64,000 nt of DNA from Lentzea fradiae (lineage in GTDB: Bacteria > Actinomycetota > Actinomycetes > Mycobacteriales > Pseudonocardiaceae): positions 186,001 to 250,000 of the forward strand of contig NZ_FNCC01000003.1 of the NCBI RefSeq assembly GCF_900100955.1, read 5' to 3'. Under the pieces are notes generated by a model. That model saw only the letters and a list, made by a program, of their open reading frames with translations. It searched no databases and was not told where the DNA came from. The position numbers and the translations under genes were made by a program. This document shows, piece after piece, positions 1 to 10,400 of the stretch (the first letter of the stretch is position 1; each line of letters opens with the position of its first letter).

Positions 1-1638
1 GAACGCCGGGATGCCGAGCGCCCACACCAGGAAGCTGCGGGTGCGGCGCAGCCGGACGCGTTCCGGCCGCCACGGCGCGGGCGTGCGGGGCGCGAGGTTG
101 CCGAGGAACAACAGCAGCGCGAGCGTGAAGTCGTTGCACAGGTGCGCTTCCGCGCGTTCGGTGGCCACCGTGACGAGGCCGCGGTCGGCCAGCGCGTGCT
201 GGAGGTTGGCGATCGGCATCATGTGCTGGTGCTGCGGCTGGAACCACGGCATCCAGTACTGGCCGAAGAGCCTGCCGAGCCGCCACTCCGGGTCGGGCAG
301 CTCGATCAGCAGGTAGCCGCCGCCGGGCAGGACGTCCGCGGCGATGTCGAGCTCCTCCCACGGATCGCGCACGTGCTCCAGGTAGTGGTGCATGCTGATC
401 ACGTCGTAGCGGCCCTTGAGCTCACCCGCGAAGTCCTTGAAGCTGCCCCGGTAGGACCGCTCGATCCGGCCCAGCCTGGCCGCGTCGTCGATGGACGCGC
501 CCTGGTCGAGCCCGTCGAACGCGGTGTCCGGCAGCACCTCCTTGGCGCCCAGGCAGAAGTGCGCGTGCCCGGAGCCGACATCGAGCCACCGCTCGGGTTT
601 CGTGAACGGCTCGACCATCCGGGCACGGTCGTAGTACGGGCCGTTCTTGCCGGAGAACACCGCCTCCGCAGAGGTCGCGCCGAGACCGTCGTAGAAGTCG
701 CGGTAGTAGAAGCCCAGTCCTTCCTCGGACAGCCTGGGGTTCTGCCACACGTGTCCACATCGGACACACCGGTCCATCGTGAACGTGCCGGGCTTGCGCT
801 GCACCAGGTCGTGCGCGGTCACCCAGAGCCGGAGGTCCTTGCTGCCGCACGACGGACAGGTCTCGCGGCGTGCCTCGTGGAAGTTCCGGTCGCGGTTCTC
901 CTCGTACCAGGGCGAGGCGTTCTCCAGGTGCTCGGCCTGGCGCAGTTCGGCGGAGGACTTCTTGCCACCGGCCGTCTTGAACCACAGGTACGGCGTGCGC
1001 ACGAACCGCGGCACCCACAGGTCCCGTGGCCGCAGCGGCGTTCCGGCGAACACGAGGAACGGGTGAGCCGTGTAGACGGCGAGCGCGACGAGGCCCCAGC
1101 GCCAGTCGGTGACCAGAGCGCCCACGACGGCGGCGAACCCGATGACCGAGCCCGCGATCCACAGCGACGGCCGCTTCCCCAGCTGCCGCAACGTCGCCGC
1201 GCGGTACTCGACGTCGTACGGCCCGGCCTGGAGCCCCGGAGCGACCGCGATCTCGACCTTCGCCTTCACGTGGTCCTTGACCCGCCGGACGAACGCGACG
1301 ATCTCGGTCGGGTCGTCGGTGTCGACGTCCTCCGCGTACTCATCACGCACCAGCACGGCCTGCGAAGCGCTGACGCCGCGTGCCCACGTGTCGCCCGTGT
1401 ACTTGCCGGGGTCGACCGCGCCGAGCAGGTCGAGGGCGGCGACCACCGGCAGGTCGCGGGGAACGAGGTCGACCAGGTCGGCGTCGGTCTCCCAGGAACC
1501 GTCGGTGCGGACGCCCGTGGCCGCGAGGAGCTTGTGCTCGCTCACGCCAGGGGCGAGCACGCGCAGCTTGGCCGCGCGGGAACGCAGGCGCGCGACGTCG
1601 AGCAGGACGACGAGCACCACCAGAACGGTGAGAATCAC
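1..1638 (-). CDS. Membrane-anchored zinc-ribbon SAM methyltransferase (3' end outside window)
   Basis: The frame is open from a GTG at 1638 to the left edge, giving 546 residues without a stop. The GTG overlaps the glycosyltransferase stop as GTGA, so the two genes are translationally coupled. One hydrophobic segment lies at the very N-terminus and a hydrophobic hairpin lies near residues 150-195. A zinc ribbon follows, with CPSC (first Cys 261) and CVRC pairs. A class I methyltransferase fold comes next, with a DVGSG SAM motif near residue 355 and an HHYLEHVRDP stretch typical of UbiE-like methyltransferases. As the last visible gene of the PKS operon it is inferred to methylate the lipid product or an intermediate at the membrane. 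Substrate and atom methylated cannot be read from the sequence. Confidence 0.8.
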   Translation of the reverse strand, partial: MILTVLVVLVVLLDVARLRSRAAKLRVLAPGVSEHKLLAATGVRTDGSWETDADLVDLVPRDLPVVAALDLLGAVDPGKYTGDTWARGVSASQAVLVRDEYAEDVDTDDPTEIVAFVRRVKDHVKAKVEIAVAPGLQAGPYDVEYRAATLRQLGKRPSLWIAGSVIGFAAVVGALVTDWRWGLVALAVYTAHPFLVFAGTPLRPRDLWVPRFVRTPYLWFKTAGGKKSSAELRQAEHLENASPWYEENRDRNFHEARRETCPSCGSKDLRLWVTAHDLVQRKPGTFTMDRCVRCGHVWQNPRLSEEGLGFYYRDFYDGLGATSAEAVFSGKNGPYYDRARMVEPFTKPERWLDVGSGHAHFCLGAKEVLPDTAFDGLDQGASIDDAARLGRIERSYRGSFKDFAGELKGRYDVISMHHYLEHVRDPWEELDIAADVLPGGGYLLIELPDPEWRLGRLFGQYWMPWFQPQHQHMMPIANLQHALADRGLVTVATERAEAHLCNDFTLALLLFLGNLAPRTPAPWRPERVRLRRTRSFLVWALGIPAF

Positions 1639-2762
1639 CCGGCCACCACCTTCTCCAGTCGGTCGGCCGCGGCTGCCGCGCCGCCCGCCGCCAAGAACGA
1701 GTCCCGCACCACACCCGCGGCGGCCGCGTACTCCGGTTCGTCCAGCACGGACAGGACCGCGCTGCGGATGTCCGCCGCCTTGGCCCGCGAGTACGTCAGC
1801 CGCACCCCGGCGCCCGCCGCCACCACCTGTCCCGCGACCGTCGGCTGGTCGTCGCGGATCGGTGCCACGACCAGCGGGAGGCCGTGCGCGAGCGCCTCGC
1901 AGACCGTGTTGTGGCCGCCGTGCGTGACGACCGCGTCGAGGTGCGGCATCAGCGCGAGCTGCGGCACCGACGGCAGCATCAGCACGTTGTCCGGCGCCGG
2001 TCGTTCCGGGGCCACCACGATCACCTGGAGGTCGAGGTCCGCGACCGCCTCCAGCACCTGTCCGAAGAACCGCTCCCCCGCCGGGCCGTTCAGCGTGCCC
2101 AGCGAGACGAGCACCCGGCGCCGGCCGGTGAGCCGCTCCCACGGGAACGCCACCCGTTCGACCCGGTGGCTCAGCGCGGGGCCGACGAACGCGACCTCCT
2201 CGCCGAACTCCCGCCCCACCAGCGCCTTCGAGCTGTAGAGCAGCACCAGCCGGTCGGAGAACCGGACGTCGCCGCCCGCGAAGCCGTGCAGCAGGCCGCG
2301 CACCCAGGCGTCGACCTTCGGCATCGTCGCGAGCGGGTTGACCAGCTCGGCGGACGTGCTCGCGGACGTGACCCACGGCAGCCCGGCCGAGCGCGCCACC
2401 ACCGGTCCGGCCAGCGCCTGCTGGTCGGCCACCACCACGTCCGGCGCGAACACCCGCACCGCGTCCGTCACCCCCGGCACCATCGCGTGCCCGAGCGGGA
2501 TGAGGAACTCCTCCCAGAAGAACTTGAGCACCGCCATGCCGCGCAACGACAGCCAGCGCTCCCGCTTCTCCCGGATCTCGGCCTCCAGCCGGTCGTCGAT
2601 CGCCGGGAAGATCACGGCGCCGTCCGGCAGGAGCGGCGTGAGCGTGCCGGGGTGGCCGACCCACGCGACGTCGTGCCCGCGCGCCAGCAGCTCGCCGCCG
2701 ACGGACGCGGTCGGGTTGACGTGGCCGGTCAGCGGCGGCACCACGAACAGGAACCGGCTCAT
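1635..2762 (-). CDS. MGT-type GT-B glycosyltransferase
   Basis: This 375-residue protein has the layout of the UDP-glycosyltransferase/MGT family (GT1, GT-B fold). The N-terminal acceptor domain opens with FLFVVPPLTGHVNP. The C-terminal donor domain carries the nucleotide-sugar signature THGGHNTVCEAL near residue 280, followed by APIRDDQ. The family transfers a sugar from a nucleotide donor to small hydrophobic acceptors such as macrolides, phenolics and lipids. The ATG at 2762 overlaps the hydrolase stop (ATGA), which fixes the start. Its place inside the PKS operon suggests that the acyl product is glycosylated. The sugar is unknown. Confidence 0.9.
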   Translation of the reverse strand: MSRFLFVVPPLTGHVNPTASVGGELLARGHDVAWVGHPGTLTPLLPDGAVIFPAIDDRLEAEIREKRERWLSLRGMAVLKFFWEEFLIPLGHAMVPGVTDAVRVFAPDVVVADQQALAGPVVARSAGLPWVTSASTSAELVNPLATMPKVDAWVRGLLHGFAGGDVRFSDRLVLLYSSKALVGREFGEEVAFVGPALSHRVERVAFPWERLTGRRRVLVSLGTLNGPAGERFFGQVLEAVADLDLQVIVVAPERPAPDNVLMLPSVPQLALMPHLDAVVTHGGHNTVCEALAHGLPLVVAPIRDDQPTVAGQVVAAGAGVRLTYSRAKAADIRSAVLSVLDEPEYAAAAGVVRDSFLAAGGAAAAADRLEKVVAG

Positions 2763-3526
2763 GACGGCAACCAGTCGAAGAGCACGTCGAGCAGCTCGGC
2801 CGTGGCCTCGCGCAGGACCGTGTGCCCAAGCCCGTCGACGACGTGCAACCGGCACGACGGGATGCGCTCCCGCAGCTCTTGCGCCGCGCCGATCAGCTCG
2901 GACTCGCTGCCGTACACGCCGAGCACCGGGCAGCGGACCTGCGTCAGGTCGATCTTCGCGCCCGAACCGAGGTCGTCGATCAGCGTGGTGCCGTTGAGCA
3001 ACGCGTTCGCGTTCACCGCGAGCTTGGCGATCTTGCGCTGTCCCAGTGCCAGCAGCTGGTCCTGGGTGCGGTCGAACTCCAGGCCCAGTGCCGCGACCGT
3101 GAGGGTGTTGGTGATGTCCTCGAACCACGCGTCGCCGACGAGCCCGCCCACCGCCGACTCGACGAGCACGACACCGCCGACCCGTTCGGGCGCCTGCACG
3201 GCGGCGTGCATCGCGACGACACCGCCGTAGCTGTTGCCCAGCAGGTACACCGGCTCGGTCACGCCGATCTCGTCCAGCACCGCGACCAGGTCCAGCGCGC
3301 TCTCCTCCGGCGTGTACCCGGACGGCGGCCGTTCGGACAGGCCGTGCCCGCGCAGGTCGAACAGCACGGTGCCGAACCCGGCCTGGGCCAGCGGCGCGGC
3401 GAGCGTGTAGTAGAAGCTCGACAGGTTGTCCATCACCAGGCCGTGCACGAACACCACGGTCGGCGCGTCCTCGGGCCCGAGCCGCTGCACGTGGAACCGC
3501 AGCCCTCGGGCGTGCACGTCAGACAC
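2759..3526 (-). CDS. Alpha/beta hydrolase, candidate chain-release thioesterase
   Basis: The 255-residue protein is an alpha/beta hydrolase. The oxyanion-hole motif is FVHGLV, the nucleophile elbow is GNSYGG (Ser99), and a late GLGHTVL supplies the catalytic His. It starts at a GTG eight bases inside the ACP gene and ends in an ATGA overlap with the glycosyltransferase. Neither PKS protein has a C-terminal thioesterase domain, so this enzyme is the best local candidate for releasing the acyl chain from the ACP. That role is inferred from position; an editing hydrolase or an esterase on the finished lipid is also possible. Confidence 0.85.
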   Translation of the reverse strand: MSDVHARGLRFHVQRLGPEDAPTVVFVHGLVMDNLSSFYYTLAAPLAQAGFGTVLFDLRGHGLSERPPSGYTPEESALDLVAVLDEIGVTEPVYLLGNSYGGVVAMHAAVQAPERVGGVVLVESAVGGLVGDAWFEDITNTLTVAALGLEFDRTQDQLLALGQRKIAKLAVNANALLNGTTLIDDLGSGAKIDLTQVRCPVLGVYGSESELIGAAQELRERIPSCRLHVVDGLGHTVLREATAELLDVLFDWLPS

Positions 3527-3779
3527 GGGCCGTGATGTGGTCGACCAGCCGGCCCACGGACATCGCCATGATCTCGTCGATGTCCATGTCCGCCAGGAAC
3601 GCCACGAGGTCGACGCCGTAGTGCGCGTTGAGCTTGTCCGCCAACGCGACGAACTCGATCGACTCCAGCCCCAGGTCGTCGCTGAACGTGGTGTCGCGGG
3701 TGATCTCCACGCCCAGCAGGAAGTCCGGCCCGACCACCTCGGTGATCAGCTTGGCCACCTGCTGCAGCACCTCGTCCAT
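3519..3779 (-). CDS. Free-standing acyl carrier protein
   Basis: This is an 86-residue ACP. The phosphopantetheine attachment site is DLGLESIEF, where the Ser accepts the arm. The ATG at 3779 overlaps the stop of the upstream PKS gene (ATGA), so synthesis is coupled. Its motif differs clearly from the two DLSIDSIKR carriers inside the large synthase, so it probably has a separate job. It may hold the chain for the KS-AT-DH protein, or pass the finished chain to the hydrolase and glycosyltransferase. Confidence 0.92.
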   Translation of the reverse strand: MDEVLQQVAKLITEVVGPDFLLGVEITRDTTFSDDLGLESIEFVALADKLNAHYGVDLVAFLADMDIDEIMAMSVGRLVDHITARV

Positions 3780-6700
3780 CAGCTCTCCGTTCGCACGCGG
3801 GCTGCGGCTCCGCCTTGTTCCGACACGACCTCGACCTGTGGCACGGCGAAGGCGCCGCGCACCTTCCCGTCCGGCGCCACGGTCAGCTCCACCGGGTAGA
3901 CGGGCCCGGCTCCCCTGTTCCACAGCCACGCGCGCACGGCGTCCTTCGCCGCGATGACGCGCAGCAGCCACTCCCGCTGGGCGGGCACGGCGAGTCCGCC
4001 GTAGTGCCTGCGCTCGGCGGAGTTCAGGTACCGGCGCATGATCAGGTCACGGGTGGCGCTGTCCGACCAGTTCTCCCGGACGCGCAGCCACTCACCGTCC
4101 TGAACGGACAGCAGCTCGGTGCCCGGCCTGAGCTTCACCTGCCAGATCCGGTCGTCGGTGGTGAACCGCCGGGTGGCCCAGCCGGTGATCCGGCACCACA
4201 GCTCGCCGTCCACGGTCAGCTCGGCGTCGGCGACCATCGTCTGAGCCGTGATCTCCCTGATCCACGCGGTGCAGTGGACGTCACCGGACGGCACCGGTCC
4301 GTGGAAGGTCACCTGCTCGATGCCGGTGGGCAGGACCGTCTGGTCCTCCGTGCGGCTGACCTGCATCCAGTGGCCGATCAACTGGCCCGCGCTGTCGAGC
4401 AACGCTCCCGGTGCGGGCAGTGGCGTCAGCACACCGGCGATCCCGTTGTCCGCCAGGCATCCGATGTCCGTGACGCCCGCGAACGCCGGTCCGTGGAACA
4501 TCCAGTTGTCCGTGTACAGCTCCGCCGCGGACACAGGAGCCTCGCGGACGTTCTCCAGCTCCTTGCCGACCCGCCGCGGTGCCTGCGGTGCCATCAGCAC
4601 GACGCCCTCGGCGAAGTCGCCGACCTTCACGACGACGCGGTCCCCGTCCGCGCGAGCGGTGACCCGTGCGGTGGTGGCGGGCAGGGCTGTGAGCCAGCGC
4701 TTGGCCCTGACCTGCGCGAAGCCGTGCACCGTGCCGCCGGTCAGCGCGCAGGCGGCGTCGGCGAAGACCTCCAGCAGACCGGTCGCCGGGACGATCGGAA
4801 AGCCGTCCTCCAGGTCCGGCCAGCCCGGCGGCTGCGGGAAGACCGAGTGGTCGACCAGCTCCGGCATGGTCCGCAGCGAGAACTCGCGGGTGGTGGCGGA
4901 CTCGGTCGTGCGTGCCTTGGGCTGCAAGGCGCCCACGACCTCACGCGCCACGGCGTTGGTGTGCGCCAGCAGCTTGGTGACCGCTGCCGACATCGGGTTG
5001 TCGTCCGCCACCTCGGCCACGGGCACGGCGCCGATCGGGTCGACCGTGATCTTCGGTGTGCCGAGGCGCAGCTTCACCCGGTGGGCGGTGCCGCGCTTGA
5101 GCCCGAAGGCCCACAACGCCTCCGGCGCGATGTCCGAGCTCACCGCCACGTGCGGCCGGTCGGACAGCGTGTCGCCGACGAACCCCGGCAGGCTGCCTTG
5201 CCCGATCTGGACGAACGCGCGGAACCCCTCGCGGTGCAGGCGTTCCAGCAACGGCCGGAACCGCACGGGCTCGACCAGGTGGCGCAGCACCAGGTCGCGG
5301 ACCTCGCCGGCCGCCATCGGCTCGAGGGAGTTGGCCGACCACACCGGGACGTCCGGGGTGCGCACCGGCAGCTGGTCGAGCATCTCCCTGGCCCTGCCCA
5401 GGAACGGGGCGAGCGCCGGGGTGTGGAAGCCGGTGCGGAACGGCATGAGCTGCGCCATGACCCCGGCGGCCTTCAGCGACACCAGCACCTCTTCGAGGCG
5501 GTCGAGCGGGCCGCAGATCACCGACTGGTGCGGGCAGTTGTCGTGGCTGACCGTGACGCCGTCGACGAGGTGCTGTTCGGCGGTCTCGGCCGAGCACCCC
5601 AGTGCGGCGTAGGCGATGTCGACGACGGCGACGGCTCCCGGGCCGAGCGCGGCCACGAACTCGTCGATCGTCGGGTAGATGCCGCCGACGACCATCGCGG
5701 TCCACTCGCCCATGCTGTGCCCGGCGAGCGCACCGGGCGTGATGCCGGACGCCATCAGCTCGCGGGCCTCGCGGCGGCCGTCCTGGAGCAATGTCACGGC
5801 GTGGTCGACTACCTCGCCGGTGAACTCGCGCTCGAAACCGGGGAACAGGAACGCGACCTGGTCCGTGCTGCTCAGCAGCGGCTCGGGCGAGAACCAGATG
5901 TCGTGCCGCCCCGGCCACGCCTTGCCCTGCGCCAGCACGCGTTCGGCGAGCTTGAGCTTGCGGTCGTCCGGGTTGCCGATGGCGAGCCGGAACGCGCGGT
6001 CGGCGCTGGACGTCCGGCGTTCCTTCAGCGCCGCCGCCAGTTCCTCGGCGGTGTCGGCGGCGAACGTCAGGACGGGCTTGCGCGGCTTGGCGATCGTGTG
6101 GCCGTCGAGCACGGCGTGGGCGTTGATCCCGCCGAACCCGAAGGCGTTCACGACGGCGCGGTGCGGGCCGGTCCACTCACGGGCGGTCGTGACCGGCGTG
6201 AACCTGGTGCCTCGCAACGCGCTGTGCGGGCTGTCGACGTGCAGCGTGGGCGGCAGGGTGTTGTGGTGCAACGCGAGCGCGGCCTTGATCAGCCCGGCCA
6301 TCCCGGCGGCGGGCATGGCGTGGCCGATCATCGACTTGACCGTGCCGATGCCGATCTCGTCGCCGTCCGCGCCGAACGCGTTGATCATCGTGTCCAGCTC
6401 GGCGGCGTCACCGGCGGGCGTGGCGGTGCCGTGCGCCTCGATCAACGCCGGACCCTCGGTGCGCGGGTCGAGTCCGGCGCTCTCCCAAGCCCGTTGCACG
6501 GCAAGGAGCTGGCCCTCGGGGTTGGGTGTCATCATGCTCGTCGCGCGGCCGTCGCTCGCGGTGCCGATGCCTCGGATCACCGCGTAGACGCGTTCGTCGC
6601 CGACGTCTTCGAGGCGCTTCAGCACGACCATGCCGACGCCCTCGGACAGCAGCGTGCCGTCCGCTTCCGCGTCGAACGGCCGGATGCGCTCGCTCGGGCT

Positions 6701-7456
6701 CAACGCCCGCAGCTGCGTGAACACGCTCCACAGCGTCGGGTGGTGACACACGTGCACCGCCCCGGCGAGCATGGCGTCCGCACGGCCCTCCTGGAGCTCG
6801 CGGACGGCGTGCTCGACGGCGACGAGGCCGGACGCACAGGCCGCGTCGACCGTGTACGCGGTGCCGCGCAGGTCGAACCGGTTGGCGATGCGGGACGCGG
6901 CCAGGTTCGGCACGAGCCCGATCGACGCCTCCGGCTGCTCCGGCCCGAGCCGGTCCCTGATGGCCTGCCGCACCCCGGCCAGCTCGGCGCCGGCGAGGTT
7001 CGGGAACAGGTCGCGCACCACCGAGACGACCTCGTCGGCGAGCCGCACGCGTTGGTCGAGCCGTGCGCAACCGGGCGTCAGGTAGCCACCGCGTCCGACG
7101 ACCACACCGACGCGGTCCCTGGACGGCAGGACCGCCTCGCCGCCCGCGTCCGCGATGGCCTCGGCGGCCGTGGCGAGCGCGAGCAGCTGGTCGGGCTCCG
7201 CGCCGTCCACTGTGGACGGCATGATGCCGAACCTGGTCGGGTCGAACTCCGCGAGGTCGTCGACGAACCCGCCGCGGCGGCAGTAGAACCGGTCGCCGCT
7301 CGTGCTGCCCTGGTCGTAGTAGGTCGCCGGGTCCCACCGGCCGGGCGGGATCTGCCCGATGGCGTCGACTCCCCCGGCGATGTTGCGCCAGAAGGCCGCC
7401 GCGTCGGGGGCACCGGGGAAGACGGCGCCGATCCCGACGATCGCTACGCCTCCCAT
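3779..7456 (-). CDS. PfaC/enediyne-like PKS: KS-AT-DH with C-terminal PPTase-like region
   Basis: The protein has 1225 residues. The KS occupies about 1-430 with an intact triad: Cys207 in VDAACASG, His in EAHGTATP and His in KSMIGHAMP. An acyltransferase-like domain is at about 500-790 with GHSMGEW (Ser581) and GFHTPAL. A double-hotdog dehydratase is at about 840-1105. It keeps His870 in LVDHSVFPQ and a late LLDSAGQLIG that supplies the Asp/Gln pair. The last 110 residues include EWLLRVIAAKDAVRAWLW, which resembles the (W)xxKEAxxK motif of Sfp-type phosphopantetheinyl transferases and the tail of enediyne PKSs. The DH lead-in also resembles enediyne PKSs. It overlaps the upstream synthase gene by 13 bases. 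It probably extends and dehydrates chains together with the larger protein; whether the AT is active is unknown. Confidence 0.88.
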   Translation of the reverse strand: MGGVAIVGIGAVFPGAPDAAAFWRNIAGGVDAIGQIPPGRWDPATYYDQGSTSGDRFYCRRGGFVDDLAEFDPTRFGIMPSTVDGAEPDQLLALATAAEAIADAGGEAVLPSRDRVGVVVGRGGYLTPGCARLDQRVRLADEVVSVVRDLFPNLAGAELAGVRQAIRDRLGPEQPEASIGLVPNLAASRIANRFDLRGTAYTVDAACASGLVAVEHAVRELQEGRADAMLAGAVHVCHHPTLWSVFTQLRALSPSERIRPFDAEADGTLLSEGVGMVVLKRLEDVGDERVYAVIRGIGTASDGRATSMMTPNPEGQLLAVQRAWESAGLDPRTEGPALIEAHGTATPAGDAAELDTMINAFGADGDEIGIGTVKSMIGHAMPAAGMAGLIKAALALHHNTLPPTLHVDSPHSALRGTRFTPVTTAREWTGPHRAVVNAFGFGGINAHAVLDGHTIAKPRKPVLTFAADTAEELAAALKERRTSSADRAFRLAIGNPDDRKLKLAERVLAQGKAWPGRHDIWFSPEPLLSSTDQVAFLFPGFEREFTGEVVDHAVTLLQDGRREARELMASGITPGALAGHSMGEWTAMVVGGIYPTIDEFVAALGPGAVAVVDIAYAALGCSAETAEQHLVDGVTVSHDNCPHQSVICGPLDRLEEVLVSLKAAGVMAQLMPFRTGFHTPALAPFLGRAREMLDQLPVRTPDVPVWSANSLEPMAAGEVRDLVLRHLVEPVRFRPLLERLHREGFRAFVQIGQGSLPGFVGDTLSDRPHVAVSSDIAPEALWAFGLKRGTAHRVKLRLGTPKITVDPIGAVPVAEVADDNPMSAAVTKLLAHTNAVAREVVGALQPKARTTESATTREFSLRTMPELVDHSVFPQPPGWPDLEDGFPIVPATGLLEVFADAACALTGGTVHGFAQVRAKRWLTALPATTARVTARADGDRVVVKVGDFAEGVVLMAPQAPRRVGKELENVREAPVSAAELYTDNWMFHGPAFAGVTDIGCLADNGIAGVLTPLPAPGALLDSAGQLIGHWMQVSRTEDQTVLPTGIEQVTFHGPVPSGDVHCTAWIREITAQTMVADAELTVDGELWCRITGWATRRFTTDDRIWQVKLRPGTELLSVQDGEWLRVRENWSDSATRDLIMRRYLNSAERRHYGGLAVPAQREWLLRVIAAKDAVRAWLWNRGAGPVYPVELTVAPDGKVRGAFAVPQVEVVSEQGGAAARVRTES

Positions 7457-10400
7457 CGGTAGACCACCTGCACGTCCTCACCGGCGGCGATCTCGTTCAG
7501 CAGCGCGTCCACGCCCTGGCTCGGCTCGATCAGCGGGATGCCACGGCGTGCGTACTCGTCGGCCAGCCCGACGGCCATGCCCGCGCCCGCCCAGGGACCC
7601 CAGTCGACGGCGACGACCCGGCGTTGCGCGCCCCAGAACCGGGCCAGCCGGTCGAGCGCGTCGTTGGCGGCGGAGTAGTCGGCCTGGCCGCGGTTGCCGA
7701 AGACGCCGCTGACACTGCCGAACAGCACCAGGAAACCGTCGCTGAACGCCGGAGCCCCGAACGCCTTGGCGCCGTTGACCTTCGTCGCCCACACCCGCTC
7801 GAACGACTCCTGGGTCTTGGCCTCGATCAGCTTGTCGTCCAGCACGCCCGCGCCGTGGATCACACCGTCGAGACGGCCGAACCGCGCCTGGATGTCGCCG
7901 ACCACCCGGCCGACGGCGTCGGCGTCGGTGACGTCGCACTCGTGGTAGCGGACGCTCGACGCCGTGGCGTGCAGGCGTTCCAGGGTCTGGCGCACCTCGC
8001 GCTCGGCCAGGACCTTGCGCGCCTTCGCCGGGACGTTCTCCTTCTCCCCCAGCTCGAACAGCGCCTTCACCAGTTCGGGCTCGGTGGTGGCGTGCGCGAG
8101 CCGGTGGTCCTCGGCCGCGACAGGGGTGCGGCCGATCAGCTCGACGTGGCAACCGGTCCGTTCGGCGAGCGCCGTGGCCGCGAGGGCCGTGATGCCGCGG
8201 GCGCCACCGGTCAGCAGCACGACGCTGTCGGCGTCGAGCGGCAGCTCCCCGGCTTCGAGATCGGCCGGCACCGCTTCGATGACCTGGCGTTTGCCCGCCT
8301 GGTAGCCGACGACGGCTGGACCGTGGCCGATCTCGGCGACCAGCGCGGTCGCGATGTCGCGATGGCTCTCCTTGGTGTTGACGTCGACCGCCCGCACCAC
8401 GAGGTCCGGGTGCTCCAGCGCGGCCGTGCGGACCAGTCCGTGCAGGCCGATGTCCGCGGGCAGCTCGTCGGGCGTGTGGTCGAAGCCGAACGTGCCACCG
8501 CCCGTGGTGACCACGACGAGGTGCACGCCGTTCGTGACGCACGCCTTCACCTCGCTGAACGCCTGCGGCAGCCGTGCTCCCAGCCGCACCACGACGTCCA
8601 CGCCGGTCAGGTCGTCCGGAAAGGACGGTTCGACGCGCGGACTCGCGCTGTGTCGTTCGAGCAGGTCGGCCAGTTCGAGGCCGATGCCGTTGTCGTCGAT
8701 CACCAGGACGGTCTTGCCGGTCAGGTCGACGGGCGCGGCGGGCTCGGCGGGAACGGCCCGCGGCACGAGCCGCACGAGCCTGCCCGCCGCCGGGGCTTCC
8801 GGCTTCTCCCCGAACCAGCCCACGATCGCCTCGATCGTCCTCAGCTGCGCCAGGTCGTCGACCGAACCGGCCGCCCCCAGCTCCGCGACCAGCTCGCCGA
8901 CGATCTCGGCGCGCTTGATCGAGTCGATCGACAGGTCCGCCTCCAGGTCCAGACCCGGTTGCAGCATCTCCACCGGATACCCCGTGCGAGTGCTGATGGT
9001 CCGCAGCACGACCGCGCGCACGTCCTTGACCGGCCCGGCGGCGACCGGAGCGGCACTGCCGAACCAGCCGACGATGCCCTCGATCGTCTTCAGCTGGGCC
9101 AGCTCGTCCACCGAGCCCGCGGCACCCAGCTCCGCGACCAGCTCACCGACGATCTCGGTCCGCTTGATCGAGTCGATCGACAGGTCCGCCTCCAGGTCCA
9201 GACCCGGTTGCAGCATCTCCACCGGATACCCCGTGCGAGCGCTGATCGTCCGCAGCACGACCGTTCCGACGTCCTCGCGCTGCTTCGGCTCGGCGGGCTG
9301 GGCGACCACGACGGGAGCGGCGTGCTCGATCACCGGGGCCGCGGGTGGTGCGGCCGGCGCGGTGCCGAGGTAGCTCAGCAGGACGTCGCGCTGGGCGCTC
9401 ACCGCGTCCCGCATCCCGTCCAGGAACTTCTCCACGATCTCGTCACGCCCCAGCCCGGCGCCGAGGCGCAGGGTCGGGAGCTCGGTCGCGGGCCGGAGCC
9501 CACCGGGCAGTGCTTCACCGTTCGCGTCCCGCACCAGACCTCCATCCACGTACCAGGACGGCCGTTGCGGCACGGCCGTGGCCGGTTCGGCCCTGTCCTC
9601 GAACAGCGGTGCCGTGTCCACCTCGACGCCCGCGACCGCCAGCTCCGCGAGCGTGCGCAGGAACGTCACGTGGTCGTCGCAGCGCAACGCCTGGTGCGGC
9701 CGGTCGCCGAGCGTCTTGCGCACCAGCGACGTCAGCACGCCGCCGGGTCCCGCCTCGACGAAGATCCGCGCGCCCGCCGCGTACATCGACTCGATCTGCT
9801 CCACGAACCGGACGCGTCCCGCGAGCTGCGCGGACAGGCCGTCGCGGACATCGGTGTGCGGCGCGGCCGACACGTTCGACCACACCGGGAAAGCCGCCTC
9901 GCCGAACGGGACCTCCGCCAGCCTGGCCGCGAACCGGTCGCGGGCGCCCGCCATCAGCGGGCTGTGGAACGCGGCGGCGACGGGGATGTCCTTGACCGGC
10001 AACCCGGCCTCGCGCAGCACCTCGACGGCGTGGCGCACGGCCTCGGTCGGGCCGGAGACCACGACCTGGTCCGGCGCGTTGTGGTTGGCCACCACGACCT
10101 CGGGCGGCAGCACCGCCTCGACCGCCTCCACCGGTGCGGTGACGGCCGCCATCGTGCCGGGGTCCTCGCCCACGGCGTCGAGCATCGCCTCGGCACGGGC
10201 GGCGCTCAGCTCCAGCAGCTCCGCGGGCCCGAGAATACCCGCCGCCGACAACGCGACGAGCTCGCCGTAGCTGTGCCCACCGGCCAGATCCGGCCGCACG
10301 CCAACGGACTCGAGCAGTGCGGTGACCATCAGCCCGGCGATGCCGAGCGCCGGCTGGGCGTTGCGGGTGTCGGTGATCTCGGCGCGCTGCCGTGCCACGT

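Noticed and set aside
142..2238. Long plus-strand open frames opposite the PKS operon (also 3815-7462 and 7624-13380)
   Set aside because: They mirror real minus-strand genes in GC-rich DNA, have Arg/His/Gly-rich compositions and no family motifs; the minus strand has intact catalytic motifs throughout.
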